DNA of 64,000 bases from Firmicutes bacterium UBA2530 (GTDB taxonomy: Bacteria > Bacillota > Clostridia > Tissierellales > Sedimentibacteraceae): assembly GCA_002340985.1 (NCBI GenBank), contig DDNC01000021.1, positions 16,778 to 80,777 of the forward strand, in the 5' to 3' direction. Position 1 is the stretch's first letter. Each line of letters opens with the position of its first letter. The translations under genes were made by a program, and so were the position numbers. The notes beneath the pieces were generated by a model. It was not told where the DNA came from. It was given only the letters and a program-made list of their open reading frames with translations, and searched no databases. This document shows positions 1 to 8,971 of the stretch, one piece after another.

Positions 1-2
1 AA

Positions 3-800
3 ATTCAGTACAGCAGCACAGAGGAATACAATGAGGACCCTCTCACAGACAAAAATATAGTAAACATTCTTCTGATAGGTCAGGACAAAAGGTCTGGAGA
101 AGAAGAAAATTCACGATCAGACTCCATGATTATAGCAACAGTCAACAAAAAGAACAATTCCGTAAAACTGATATCCCTTATGAGGGACATGTATGTTAAT
201 ATACCAGATTACGGTTACAATAAAATCAATGCCGCCTACGCCTTCGGAGGCATGGACCTACTAGACAAAACTGTTGAAAATAACTTTTTAGTAAACATAG
301 ACGGCTGTGTTGAGGTCGACTTTTCCGGCTTCGAAAAAATAATAGACAAAATAGGCGGAGTAGACATTGAATTAAACAAAGACGAGGCATACTACCTCAG
401 CAAGGTCAGCGGACTGAAGCTGACAGAAGGAAAAAACCGGCTGAACGGTGAAATTGCACTGGAATACGCCAGAATCAGATATATAGGCAACAACGACTAC
501 GAACGCACAGAGCGCCAAAGAAACGTGCTGGTATCAGTATTCAACGAAGTCAAGGCTTCAAATTTAAAAACCCTGATAGATTTGGCGAATGATATAATGC
601 CGCTTATAACAACCAACCTGACAAACACACAAATACTCGGTCTTGTAACAAGAGTTGTTCTAATGGACGTTTCGGATATAGGTACCTACCGCATACCCGC
701 AGACGGAACATTCACTCCAGACACAATATACGACATGTCCGTACTTGTACCCGATTTGACGGCAAACAGGGAACTGCTTAAGGAATATATGGGATATTAG
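3..800 (+). CDS. LytR-CpsA-Psr (LCP) family glycopolymer transferase, 5'-truncated by window edge
   Basis: LCP enzymes are membrane-anchored and transfer undecaprenyl-linked glycopolymers (capsule, teichoic-type polymers) to peptidoglycan outside the cell. The frame is open from the first bases, so the N-terminal anchor lies upstream of the window. Visible family motifs are NILLIGQD, the basic/acidic SRSDSMIIATV strand, SLMRDMYVNIP, the INAAYAFGG stretch and the EYARIRY arginine motif that binds the lipid pyrophosphate. An internal ATG at 126 would cut through the first conserved strand and is not the real start. The gene opens the polysaccharide locus, which fits attachment of the product to the wall. 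Confidence 0.9.
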   Translation: MQYSSTEEYNEDPLTDKNIVNILLIGQDKRSGEEENSRSDSMIIATVNKKNNSVKLISLMRDMYVNIPDYGYNKINAAYAFGGMDLLDKTVENNFLVNIDGCVEVDFSGFEKIIDKIGGVDIELNKDEAYYLSKVSGLKLTEGKNRLNGEIALEYARIRYIGNNDYERTERQRNVLVSVFNEVKASNLKTLIDLANDIMPLITTNLTNTQILGLVTRVVLMDVSDIGTYRIPADGTFTPDTIYDMSVLVPDLTANRELLKEYMGY

Positions 801-842
801 TAAATATTGCAAGATATACAATATTTATATCCATAAAAAGCG

Positions 843-871
843 TTGCAACATATGCTATAAGGTGTTAAAAT
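843..871 (+). promoter_or_regulatory. Candidate sigma-A promoter before the O-antigen-ligase-like gene
   Basis: TTGCAA at 843-848 and TAAAAT at 866-871 are separated by 17 bp, about 45 bp before the GTG start at 915. It would allow transcription separate from the LCP gene. Judged by consensus only. Confidence 0.45.
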
Positions 872-914
872 GTAATACGACAAATAAAAACAATAATCAC
901 TGCGGGAGAACAAC

Positions 915-2753
915 GTGAAAATTAATAATGAAAAAAACAAAACTAAAAACACTATTACCATAGATTATGAAAACAAAAGACTGTCAACATTTTACTTTTT
1001 ACCACTTCTGCTGATAGCAGGTTTTGTGCCTCTGATAGTATACGCAAAATATGTAGACCTGTCAGGAACTACTCAGGCTCTATACTGGACAGGCCAGCAA
1101 CAGTACTTGGATTTCTTCAGCTATTGGAAAGCACAATGGGTTGTAGCTCTTACGGCAATAGCCTTAGTTTTCTATATAATACTCTACATGCAGAAGAAAC
1201 TGCCTCTGAAGGATTTGAAGCAATATTATATCCCAATGGGGATTTATGCGCTTTTTGTAATAATATCGACTATATTTGCATTAGATACACAGACAGCCCT
1301 GTGGGGATTTGTAGATATGTACCAGGGTATGTTTGTGCTGTTGAGTTATGTATTACTAACATTCCTGACTATTAATTTCGTTAATAATGAAAGAGATGTG
1401 AATTTGTTTGTTAATGCATTTCTGTTTTTGATGATAGTTGAGGGGGTAATTGGTGTTGGACAGTATTTTGGGTTTGATTTCTTTCAGACCAAGCTTGGTA
1501 AGGATTTAATTGTTCCGAATTATTTGCAGGTTGATAATTTATCATTCTCTTTCGGGCCTAAGACTATATATGGAACACTGTTTAATACTAACTTTGTTGG
1601 CAGCTTTGCAACATTATTGTTGCCGTTGTCAGTTGCTTTTTTATTAGGAGCAAATACAAAAAAACAGCAAGTTATATCAGGAATAGCAGTGCTATTGATG
1701 ATTTTTGTTTGGATTGGCTGTAATTCAAGAGCTGGGTATTTTGGAGTTACCGTGGCAAGTGTTTTTGCTTTGTGGTTGTTTAGGAAGGTTATAAGGAAGT
1801 ATTGGAAGGGGTTCATAGGGTTGGTGGGTGTTTTTGCAGTTGTGCTGTTTGGATTAAATGGCGCTTCTGATGGAAGGATATTTGATAGAATAAAAACATT
1901 TAATGTTATGGAACAAATAGAAAATTTAAAATATATAGAAAAAAATAGCGTAGTAATTGAGAATGTTACATTAGGTAAAGATACATTTTCTATAAAAACA
2001 AATAGAGAAACACTCAATTTTAAGGTTGATGGAGAAAAGTTATATTTTTTAGATGAAGTATTTAATGAATTGGAAATAATAACAGACGGAAATAAGATTT
2101 CTATTAAGGATCCTAAATATAAAGATTACAGGATAATAATACCTCAAAATTATCCTGGAGTATCGGTAGAAAGAGCAACTTATTGGAGCTTGACAGGTGT
2201 AGATTTTTATATTGCTGATGATGGAATAAAAATATTAGGATCAGGAGGGAGAATAGTGGATTCTGTAGTGGCTGAACGATTTGAACCTATGGATGGCTTA
2301 GAAGGTATTATGTCTGGTAGAGGATATATTTGGAGTCGTACTATCCCACTCATTAAAAGCTACATAATAATGGGGGCAGGTCCTGACAATTATCCAATCA
2401 CATTTCCGCAAGATGACTTTGTTGCAAAACTTAATGCAGGAATGGATGCTAATATGGTAGTAGATAAACCACACAATGTGTATTTACAAACAGCTGTTAA
2501 TACAGGGGTAATGTCCCTTTTGTCATTATTATTAGTATTTGGTGTGTATCTTATTATCAGTTTTAAATTATATAGTAAAATTAATTTTGATTCATTAGAA
2601 AAATATATGGGAGCATCATGTGTAATTAGTATTATTGGATACTTAGCAGCAGGAATGTTTAATGACAGCGTCACAAGTGTAGCACCAATATTATGGATTA
2701 TATTAGGATTGGGTATTAGTATAAATATAAAATTAAAAAATGAAATTTCTTAA
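915..2753 (+). CDS. O-antigen ligase / Wzy-type polymerase-like membrane protein
   Basis: 612 residues with about ten to twelve hydrophobic segments and a large outward loop (about residues 330-500), the arrangement of WaaL/Wzy_C proteins that join or polymerise undecaprenyl-linked glycans. The family signature with an invariant His, KPHNVYLQ, lies near residue 516 just before the last membrane helices. The start is GTG at 915, placed 4 bp after GGGAGAA. Base use changes within the gene: the first 400-450 bp use C-rich codons like the LCP gene, the rest is much more AT-rich, which suggests a recombination joint. An EpsG-like polymerase lies at 8972, so this copy may act as a ligase instead; which one is the polymerase is not decidable here. 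Confidence 0.8.
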   Translation: MKINNEKNKTKNTITIDYENKRLSTFYFLPLLLIAGFVPLIVYAKYVDLSGTTQALYWTGQQQYLDFFSYWKAQWVVALTAIALVFYIILYMQKKLPLKDLKQYYIPMGIYALFVIISTIFALDTQTALWGFVDMYQGMFVLLSYVLLTFLTINFVNNERDVNLFVNAFLFLMIVEGVIGVGQYFGFDFFQTKLGKDLIVPNYLQVDNLSFSFGPKTIYGTLFNTNFVGSFATLLLPLSVAFLLGANTKKQQVISGIAVLLMIFVWIGCNSRAGYFGVTVASVFALWLFRKVIRKYWKGFIGLVGVFAVVLFGLNGASDGRIFDRIKTFNVMEQIENLKYIEKNSVVIENVTLGKDTFSIKTNRETLNFKVDGEKLYFLDEVFNELEIITDGNKISIKDPKYKDYRIIIPQNYPGVSVERATYWSLTGVDFYIADDGIKILGSGGRIVDSVVAERFEPMDGLEGIMSGRGYIWSRTIPLIKSYIIMGAGPDNYPITFPQDDFVAKLNAGMDANMVVDKPHNVYLQTAVNTGVMSLLSLLLVFGVYLIISFKLYSKINFDSLEKYMGASCVISIIGYLAAGMFNDSVTSVAPILWIILGLGISINIKLKNEIS

Positions 2754-2773
2754 CATTTATTTATGGGGGAAAT

Positions 2774-4729
2774 ATGTCAAATATATATAACAACGTTTTC
2801 GAATTATTGAATAAATATCGTAAGTATATATTAATATTTATAGACACTTTTATTGCAGTGATTTCATATTTATCACCACATATAATTAGTGGCATACACC
2901 CAACTAAAATTGATTGGTTTGTAGACACGTGGTATATATATACTATCATATATATAGCTACGTTTATTTTAATGGGTGTCTATAAAAATATATGGAGATA
3001 TGCAGGGATACATGACATATACAAATGCCTACAAGCTTCAGTTATAGCAAATTTGATATTTTTGATAATAACTAAAGTCTTTAATATTTTTGTAAGATAC
3101 TACGTATATATAGTAGCATTTTTTGTGACAAGTTTTTGTACAATGGCTATAAGGGTAGTGTATAGAGCTGTATTGATTATTGGCGATAAAGGTTCAAAAA
3201 AGTTAAGTCATTATACTAATATTATGATAGTTGGCGCAGGACAAGCCACAGTAGCAATATTAAATGAAATTAGCAGAAATAACCCAAACAATTATATGGT
3301 TAGGTGTATAGTAGACGATGATAAATCTAAGATTGGCAGAAATATAAACTCTGTGGCGGTTGCATCTTCAACATATGAAATTCCTATGATGGTGAAAAAA
3401 TATGATGTAGAAGAAATAATAATTTCTATACCATCTTTAGATAAAGAAAATAAAAAACGTATAATAGATATTTGTGCAGATACTAAATGCAAATTGAAAA
3501 TTTTACCTGAAGTTTACAGTCTTTTAATTAATGATAATGAAATAATGGATAAAATAAGAGAAGTACAGGTCGAGGATTTACTTGGAAGAGAACCAATAAG
3601 CTTAGATTGTTCATTGACGAAAAGCTATGTTCAAGGTAAGACTGTACTTGTAACAGGGGGGGGGGGCTCAATAGGCTCGGAACTTTGCAGACAAATTTCT
3701 ACTTATTCACCTGAAAAGTTAATAATATTAGATATATACGAAAATAATGCTTATGATATCCAACAGGAACTAATAAGAATGCATGGCAAAGATTTGGACA
3801 TAGAAGTTGAAATAGCGACTGTTAGGGATAGAAACAAGTTAGATCAAATTTTTAAATCTAAAAATATAGACATAGTATTTCATGCAGCTGCACATAAACA
3901 TGTTCCTTTGATGGAAAAGAATCCTGAAGAAGCAATTAAAAATAATGTTATCGGAACATATAATGTTGTTCAAGTAGCACATGAATATAAAGTAAATAAA
4001 TTTATTCTCATTTCTACAGACAAAGCAGTTAATCCAACTAATGTAATGGGAGCAACAAAAAGAATTGCTGAAATGATAATTCAGTCATATAACAGATACA
4101 GTGAAACGGATTTTGTGGCAGTACGTTTTGGCAATGTTCTTGGAAGTAATGGTTCAGTTATTCCACTATTTAGAGAGCAAATAAAAGCAGGGGGACCGGT
4201 AACAGTTACTCATGAAGAAATAACAAGATACTTTATGACTATACCAGAAGCTGTTCAACTTGTTCTTAGAGCCTCATCAATGGCAGAAGGTGGAGAAATA
4301 TTTGTATTGGATATGGGTGAACCTGTTAAAATTAAAGACTTAGCATACAATTTAATTAAACTTTCAGGATTAGAACCAGAAGTAGATATAAAGATAGAAT
4401 ACACTGGTCTAAGACCAGGTGAAAAATTATATGAAGAATTATTAATAACTAAAAATGAAAATCAAAAACAAACTGATATAGATAAAATATTTATAGAACA
4501 ACCTACCAAATTTGATGAAAATGAATTGTTTGAATTAATAAAGAAATTAGAAAGTGCAGCTTGTGATTTTGATGTTGAGAGAATGATAGTGTTGATTGAA
4601 AAATTGGTACCGACGTATAAGAGGACGTTGAATGATAATGAATTATTGAATACAGAAGAAAACAAGCAGGCTGCGCATGTTAAAGATAATGAAGAAGAAT
4701 ATAATGGTTTAAATTCAGAAACAGCATAA
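2774..4729 (+). CDS. Membrane nucleoside-diphosphate-sugar 4,6-dehydratase (CapD/WbpM/PglF-like)
   Basis: 651 residues: four N-terminal membrane helices (to about 135), a CoA-binding-like Rossmann domain (VGAGQATVAIL near 153) and a C-terminal SDR dehydratase domain (VTGGGGSIGSELCRQ near 292; STDKAVNPTNVMGATKR near 413). Members convert UDP-GlcNAc to the 4-keto-6-deoxy sugar, the entry to UDP-bacillosamine, QuiNAc or FucNAc type residues. ATG at 2774 follows GGGGGAA. The nucleotide-binding loop is encoded by an uninterrupted run of eleven G (3656-3666), very unlike the codon use around it and a likely slippage site; in this sequence the frame is intact (ON). Confidence 0.88.
   Translation: MSNIYNNVFELLNKYRKYILIFIDTFIAVISYLSPHIISGIHPTKIDWFVDTWYIYTIIYIATFILMGVYKNIWRYAGIHDIYKCLQASVIANLIFLIITKVFNIFVRYYVYIVAFFVTSFCTMAIRVVYRAVLIIGDKGSKKLSHYTNIMIVGAGQATVAILNEISRNNPNNYMVRCIVDDDKSKIGRNINSVAVASSTYEIPMMVKKYDVEEIIISIPSLDKENKKRIIDICADTKCKLKILPEVYSLLINDNEIMDKIREVQVEDLLGREPISLDCSLTKSYVQGKTVLVTGGGGSIGSELCRQISTYSPEKLIILDIYENNAYDIQQELIRMHGKDLDIEVEIATVRDRNKLDQIFKSKNIDIVFHAAAHKHVPLMEKNPEEAIKNNVIGTYNVVQVAHEYKVNKFILISTDKAVNPTNVMGATKRIAEMIIQSYNRYSETDFVAVRFGNVLGSNGSVIPLFREQIKAGGPVTVTHEEITRYFMTIPEAVQLVLRASSMAEGGEIFVLDMGEPVKIKDLAYNLIKLSGLEPEVDIKIEYTGLRPGEKLYEELLITKNENQKQTDIDKIFIEQPTKFDENELFELIKKLESAACDFDVERMIVLIEKLVPTYKRTLNDNELLNTEENKQAAHVKDNEEEYNGLNSETA
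3656..3666 (+). repeat. G11 homopolymer in coding sequence
   Basis: Eleven consecutive G residues encode part of the GGGG loop of the dehydratase. Elsewhere in this AT-rich locus glycine is usually GGA or GGT, so the tract is not explained by codon preference. Gain or loss of one G would frameshift the protein near residue 295. Confidence 0.9.
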
Positions 4730-4809
4730 GGATGGACATTATTTACAGCATAAGAAATTTAATATCACAATTGAGGGGTTTAAAGGGATTTTCAATAACT
4801 TGACACAAG

Positions 4810-4839
4810 TTGACAAATATCAACAACACATAGTATACT
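4810..4839 (+). promoter_or_regulatory. Strong internal sigma-A promoter in the polysaccharide locus
   Basis: In the 306-bp gap 4730-5035 there is TTGACA (4810-4815), 18 bp, then TATACT (4834-4839). A second TTGACA begins at 4800. The predicted start near 4846 leaves a leader of about 190 nt before the sugar transferase. No convincing terminator or riboswitch was recognised in that leader. Confidence 0.65.
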
Positions 4840-5035
4840 AAACAAGTATTTTTTGATAAAATCTTAGGGGATTTAACTATCGTATATTGTGTGCTTAAGG
4901 AAATAGGATGGTACAGAAAAATACTATTAATGCAAGTATAACTTGGACGCAAGAGTAGTCCATGTCATTATATATAAATTAAATATGGAACTTTTTAAAG
5001 GTAAAAAATATAAAGAAAAATTGGAGTGAGTGGAG

Positions 5036-5674
5036 ATGTATGAGCATTTCTTCAAGCGTTTATTAGATTTGATATTGTCAGGTTTGGGAATTATTGTCCT
5101 TATGCCGGTAGGGGTTATAATAGCTATAGCTATAAAAATTGATGATCCTGGATACGTATTTTTTAAACAGAAAAGAATCGGCAAGGATAAGAATGGGCAG
5201 AAGTTTTTTTTTATGATTATAAAGTTTCGCACAATGAAAATGTCAACTCCACACGATGTACCTACTCATATGCTTGAAAACCCTGAACATTATATAACAA
5301 GAGTTGGTAGGTTTCTCCGTAAGACTTCATTGGACGAGCTGCCGCAGATATTAAACATATTTATAGGACAAATGTCTATAATCGGACCCCGACCAGCTCT
5401 GTGGAATCAAGACGACTTATATGAAGAACGTGCTAAGAATAGCGCAAATGCTGTCACTCCTGGACTTACAGGATGGGCGCAGATAAATGGACGAGATGAA
5501 CTTGAGATAGATGTAAAAGCCAGACTCGATGGTGAATACGTACGAAACATATCCTTTGCATTCGATTGGAAGTGCTTTTGGGGAACAGTGAAGTCAGTAC
5601 TGTATCATAAAGGTGTGGTAGAGGGCGGAACGGGTAAGATGCATAAGCAGGAAGAGAAAACGACAAATCATTAA
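5036..5674 (+). CDS. Undecaprenyl-phosphate sugar-1-phosphate transferase (initiating transferase, WcaJ/EpsL type)
   Basis: 212 residues of the bacterial sugar transferase family, which moves a sugar-1-phosphate from a UDP-sugar to undecaprenyl phosphate and so starts each repeat unit at the inner membrane face. Seen: one N-terminal hydrophobic hairpin (about residues 8-32), IKFRTM, the KTSLDELPQ motif carrying the catalytic Asp-Glu pair, GPRP and PGLTGWAQINGR. ATG at 5036 is preferred (GGAGTGAG at 5023, spacing 5-9) over GTG at 5030. A T9 run at 5204-5212 encodes FFF. With the dehydratase upstream, the substrate may be a 6-deoxy-HexNAc nucleotide; that is inference. Confidence 0.92.
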   Translation: MYEHFFKRLLDLILSGLGIIVLMPVGVIIAIAIKIDDPGYVFFKQKRIGKDKNGQKFFFMIIKFRTMKMSTPHDVPTHMLENPEHYITRVGRFLRKTSLDELPQILNIFIGQMSIIGPRPALWNQDDLYEERAKNSANAVTPGLTGWAQINGRDELEIDVKARLDGEYVRNISFAFDWKCFWGTVKSVLYHKGVVEGGTGKMHKQEEKTTNH

Positions 5675-5689
5675 AAAGGACTTGGAAAC

Positions 5690-6562
5690 ATGAAAAAAGT
5701 ATTAATTACTGGTGCAAATAGCTATATTGGATTAAGTGTTGAAAATTGGCTCAATCGGCAGAATGATGACTATGAAGTGAACACCATCAGCATGATTGGC
5801 GACAGCTGGAAATCCAAGTCATTTATTGGTTATGACACTGTTTATCATGTCGCAGGAATAGCACATTCTGACACTGGGAAGATTAGCACTGAAAAAGAAA
5901 GAGTTTACCGTTCTGTAAACACGGATCTTACTATTGCAACGGCTGAGAAGGCTAAGGCTGAAGGAGTTAAACAATTCATCTTCATGAGTTCTGCTATCGT
6001 TTATGGCGATAGTGCTCCGATAGGTAAAAAGAAAATAATAACTTGTGAAACCGTTCCTGCTCCTGCTAACTGCTACGGAGACAGTAAGCTGCAGGCTGAG
6101 ATTGGAATCCAGGCACTGGAAGACAATGATTTCAAGGTGTGTATATTACGTCCACCGATGATTTATGGCAAAGGCAGTAAAGGAAACTATCCAAAGTTAT
6201 CCAAAATGTCACAAATGTTACCGATGTTCCCAAAGATAAATAATACACGCTCCATGATTTATATAGAAAACCTGTGTCAGTTTGTGAAGTTGATGATTGA
6301 CAACAATGAATCCGGCATTTTTTGGCCACAGAATTCAGAGTATAGTAATACAAGCGAAGTGGTAAGAATGATATCTGAAGTACATGGTAAGAAGATTTAT
6401 TTGACTAAGGCTTTCAACTGGGTCTTGTATCTTGCAGGACCTTATATTGGTCTTGTTAACAAGGTATTTGGAAATTTAACTTATGATCAAAACATGAGTG
6501 ACTATAAGGATACATACCAGTTGGTTGAACTAGCAGAGAGTATTAAAAATATTGAGATTTGA
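5690..6562 (+). CDS. NAD-dependent epimerase/dehydratase family protein (SDR)
   Basis: 290 residues of an extended SDR acting on a nucleotide sugar. The NAD-binding loop TGANSYIG is at residues 7-14 and the catalytic YGDSK near 128-133, with a Ser-rich MSSAIVYG strand before it. It is similar in size to the 4-reductases/epimerases placed beside initiating transferases (for example WbpV/WbpK-like UDP-4-keto-QuiNAc or FucNAc reductases), so it may finish the product of the 4,6-dehydratase. The exact reaction cannot be read from sequence. It starts 15 bp after the sugar transferase and shares its operon. Confidence 0.8.
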   Translation: MKKVLITGANSYIGLSVENWLNRQNDDYEVNTISMIGDSWKSKSFIGYDTVYHVAGIAHSDTGKISTEKERVYRSVNTDLTIATAEKAKAEGVKQFIFMSSAIVYGDSAPIGKKKIITCETVPAPANCYGDSKLQAEIGIQALEDNDFKVCILRPPMIYGKGSKGNYPKLSKMSQMLPMFPKINNTRSMIYIENLCQFVKLMIDNNESGIFWPQNSEYSNTSEVVRMISEVHGKKIYLTKAFNWVLYLAGPYIGLVNKVFGNLTYDQNMSDYKDTYQLVELAESIKNIEI

Positions 6563-6603
6563 AAGATGATATTATTACCTTGTATTTTTGAAGGGAGATT
6601 ATA

Positions 6604-7794
6604 ATGAAAGCGATTTTTTGCCATGATTTACCTATTTATAAAGACATTAACGGAGTTTATTGTAGCACAACGCTTACTGATAGTATGTTTCAACGTTTTC
6701 TGGTCGTTGCTGACGAATTGATAGTTGCAACCCGTGTATATTCATTGAATAAAACATATGTAGAAGCACATCAAGAACCAATAACATTAGATAAAGTAAA
6801 AATACTGGCAGCTCCTAACATGATGAGCGCCAAAGGAATGATTTTTCAAAGACGACCTTTTAAGAAAGCAATGCGTGAGACACTAAAAGATGTTGACTTA
6901 GTTTTTCTACGCGGTGGTGAATGTGCAACTGTTGCATATGAGGTTTGTCGTGAAATGAATAAACCATACCTAAGTGAGTGTGGGGGACTTAGTTGGGAAA
7001 CGTTTTGGCATCATAGCTTTCTTGGCAAACTCGTTGCGCTAAGAATGGAATTAAAATCGATTCAAATAATTAAGCATGCGAATTATGTAGCATATGTAAC
7101 TGAAAAATACTTACAACGAAGGTATCCGACTAAAGGAATTAGTACATACGCTTCGAATGTATATTTAAAAAATATAGATTCAGAGGTGCTCAAAAGGAGA
7201 AAGGAATGGATAGCATCCAGAAAGAAACAGGATATCATAGTAGTCGGTACAACAGCAGCAGTAAATGTTAAATATAAAGGCCAGGAATATATTATTAGAG
7301 CTTTAGCGAGTCTAAAGAAACTTGGGTATAAAGCAAGATATGAACTTGTTGGTGGCGGTGATCAATCGTATTTAAAGAAAATCGCAGAAAAATATAATGT
7401 TTCAGATGCAGTTTATTTTTGGGGAGAGAAAACTCATGACGAAGTGTTACACTGGTTGGATAGTATTGATATATATGCACAACCAAGTAAACAAGAGGGC
7501 TTGCCAAGGTCTTTAGTTGAGGCAATGAGTAGAGGTTGTCCAGCAATAGGGTCTACGACTGCCGGGATTCCTGAATTAATTGACAGTAATGTTGTATTCA
7601 ATAATGGAAATGTAAGGCAAATTACTGAGATTCTATCGAAGATTATTGATGGCGTACATAGATATGATATGTCTGTTCTCGCTGAACATAATTTTAATAA
7701 AGCTTGTGAGTATGAATATGAAAAAATTGAAGAACGTAGAACCGCTTTATTTAAGCAGTTTGAAGAGTATGTGAAAATAAATGCGGAAAGGTGA
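6604..7794 (+). CDS. GT-B glycosyltransferase (GT4-like)
   Basis: 396 residues. The C-terminal half has the GT4 donor-binding features: YKGQEYIIRAL, YELVGGGDQ and KQEGLPRSLVEAMSRG near residue 295 with the EX7E-type acidic pair, then GSTTAGIPELI. The N-terminal acceptor domain contains LRGGECATVAYE. It would add a sugar to the lipid-linked repeat unit in the cytoplasm; donor and linkage are unknown. ATG at 6604 follows GAAGGGAG. The stop overlaps the next gene region closely, indicating coupled translation. Confidence 0.85.
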   Translation: MKAIFCHDLPIYKDINGVYCSTTLTDSMFQRFLVVADELIVATRVYSLNKTYVEAHQEPITLDKVKILAAPNMMSAKGMIFQRRPFKKAMRETLKDVDLVFLRGGECATVAYEVCREMNKPYLSECGGLSWETFWHHSFLGKLVALRMELKSIQIIKHANYVAYVTEKYLQRRYPTKGISTYASNVYLKNIDSEVLKRRKEWIASRKKQDIIVVGTTAAVNVKYKGQEYIIRALASLKKLGYKARYELVGGGDQSYLKKIAEKYNVSDAVYFWGEKTHDEVLHWLDSIDIYAQPSKQEGLPRSLVEAMSRGCPAIGSTTAGIPELIDSNVVFNNGNVRQITEILSKIIDGVHRYDMSVLAEHNFNKACEYEYEKIEERRTALFKQFEEYVKINAER

Positions 7795-7799
7795 AGAAA

Positions 7800-8921
7800 A
7801 TGAAAGCTGTATGTATAAGTTGTTTTGATTATCACGCAACTCGAATGAAAAGCATAACTGAATATTTGTGTGACAAGGGATATGATACAAGATATATTAT
7901 CACAGACTTCCAACATTTCAGCAAAGCGAGATACCAAGCGAAATATAATGTCAACACAACACAACTGCATGTACCTGCTTATATGAAAAATGTGTCAGCT
8001 GCAAGACTCCTGTCACATTATGTTTTTGCAAATAAAGTATATAAGAAACTTAATGAAATAAAGCCTGATATCATATATTGTATGTTCCCTCCTAATATGC
8101 TGGTTAAAAGGGTAATGCAATATAAATATAAGACAGGAGTAAAAGTAATTTTTGACTGTTATGATATGTGGCCTGAGAGTTTTCCGTATAAAAAATATGG
8201 AAAATTGTTGTCTTTACCATTTGATATTTGGCGCAACTTTAGAGATAAATATATTGAAAAGGCAGATATGCTTGTGTGTGTTTCGAATGCTTTGAGGGAT
8301 ACTTTTTTAACAAATTATAAAGGAGTTCCCATAACGGTCCTCATGCCTTCTATAAGTATAGAAGGTATGCCAAGATACACCTTTGATATTGAGAATAAGA
8401 TTACTTTATGCTATTTAGGAAATATCAATCACATAACCGATATTGAATTGGGGATTGAACTATTAAGTAAGGTTGCTCAAAAAAGACCAGTTACATTACA
8501 TATAATTGGTGGAGGCAAGAATCATGATGATTTTGTGCAAAAATTAGAGGCAAGCAGAATACAAGTCATTAGCCATGGAGTTGTGTTTGATGATGAAATA
8601 AAAAAATATATATTTGGTCAATGTAACTTTGGGCTAAATATTCCACGCGAATGGGTGAAATCTACCATGTCTCTCAAATCAATAGAATATATGAATGTCG
8701 GGTTGCCATTTATAAATAGTGGTGTTGGAGATACTTATGACATTGTTAATGATAATAATATCGGAATTAGTATAGATAGGGTGGACATCGATAAGACAGT
8801 GAAAACAATACTTAGTGTATCAAATAAGGAACTTAGAAATATGCATGATTGTTGTGTTGCTTATTATATTAACAATTTTGCTAATCAGAATTTAGATACT
8901 ATTTTTGATAGTATTATATGA
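7800..8921 (+). CDS. Glycosyltransferase, GT-B fold
   Basis: About 373 residues with a glycosyltransferase layout: an N-terminal domain with a PDIIYCMFPPN strand and FDCYDMWPES (as in GT4 enzymes of capsule loci), and a C-terminal domain with LCYLGNINHITDIELGIELL and LHIIGGGKN followed by SIEYMNVGLPFINSG. ATG at 7800 has AAAGGTGA 6 bp upstream; a GTG at 7791 that overlaps the preceding stop is the alternative start. The usual EX7E motif is weak, so the donor is unclear. It belongs to the same operon as its neighbours. Confidence 0.78.
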   Translation: MKAVCISCFDYHATRMKSITEYLCDKGYDTRYIITDFQHFSKARYQAKYNVNTTQLHVPAYMKNVSAARLLSHYVFANKVYKKLNEIKPDIIYCMFPPNMLVKRVMQYKYKTGVKVIFDCYDMWPESFPYKKYGKLLSLPFDIWRNFRDKYIEKADMLVCVSNALRDTFLTNYKGVPITVLMPSISIEGMPRYTFDIENKITLCYLGNINHITDIELGIELLSKVAQKRPVTLHIIGGGKNHDDFVQKLEASRIQVISHGVVFDDEIKKYIFGQCNFGLNIPREWVKSTMSLKSIEYMNVGLPFINSGVGDTYDIVNDNNIGISIDRVDIDKTVKTILSVSNKELRNMHDCCVAYYINNFANQNLDTIFDSII

Positions 8922-8971
8922 TTTAAATAATGTTTTAAGGGTTATATATTTAGTATCAAGGAGAATGAAGA

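Noticed and set aside
7434..7970. 178-codon minus-strand frame
   Set aside because: It is antisense across two glycosyltransferase genes and shows no protein family features.
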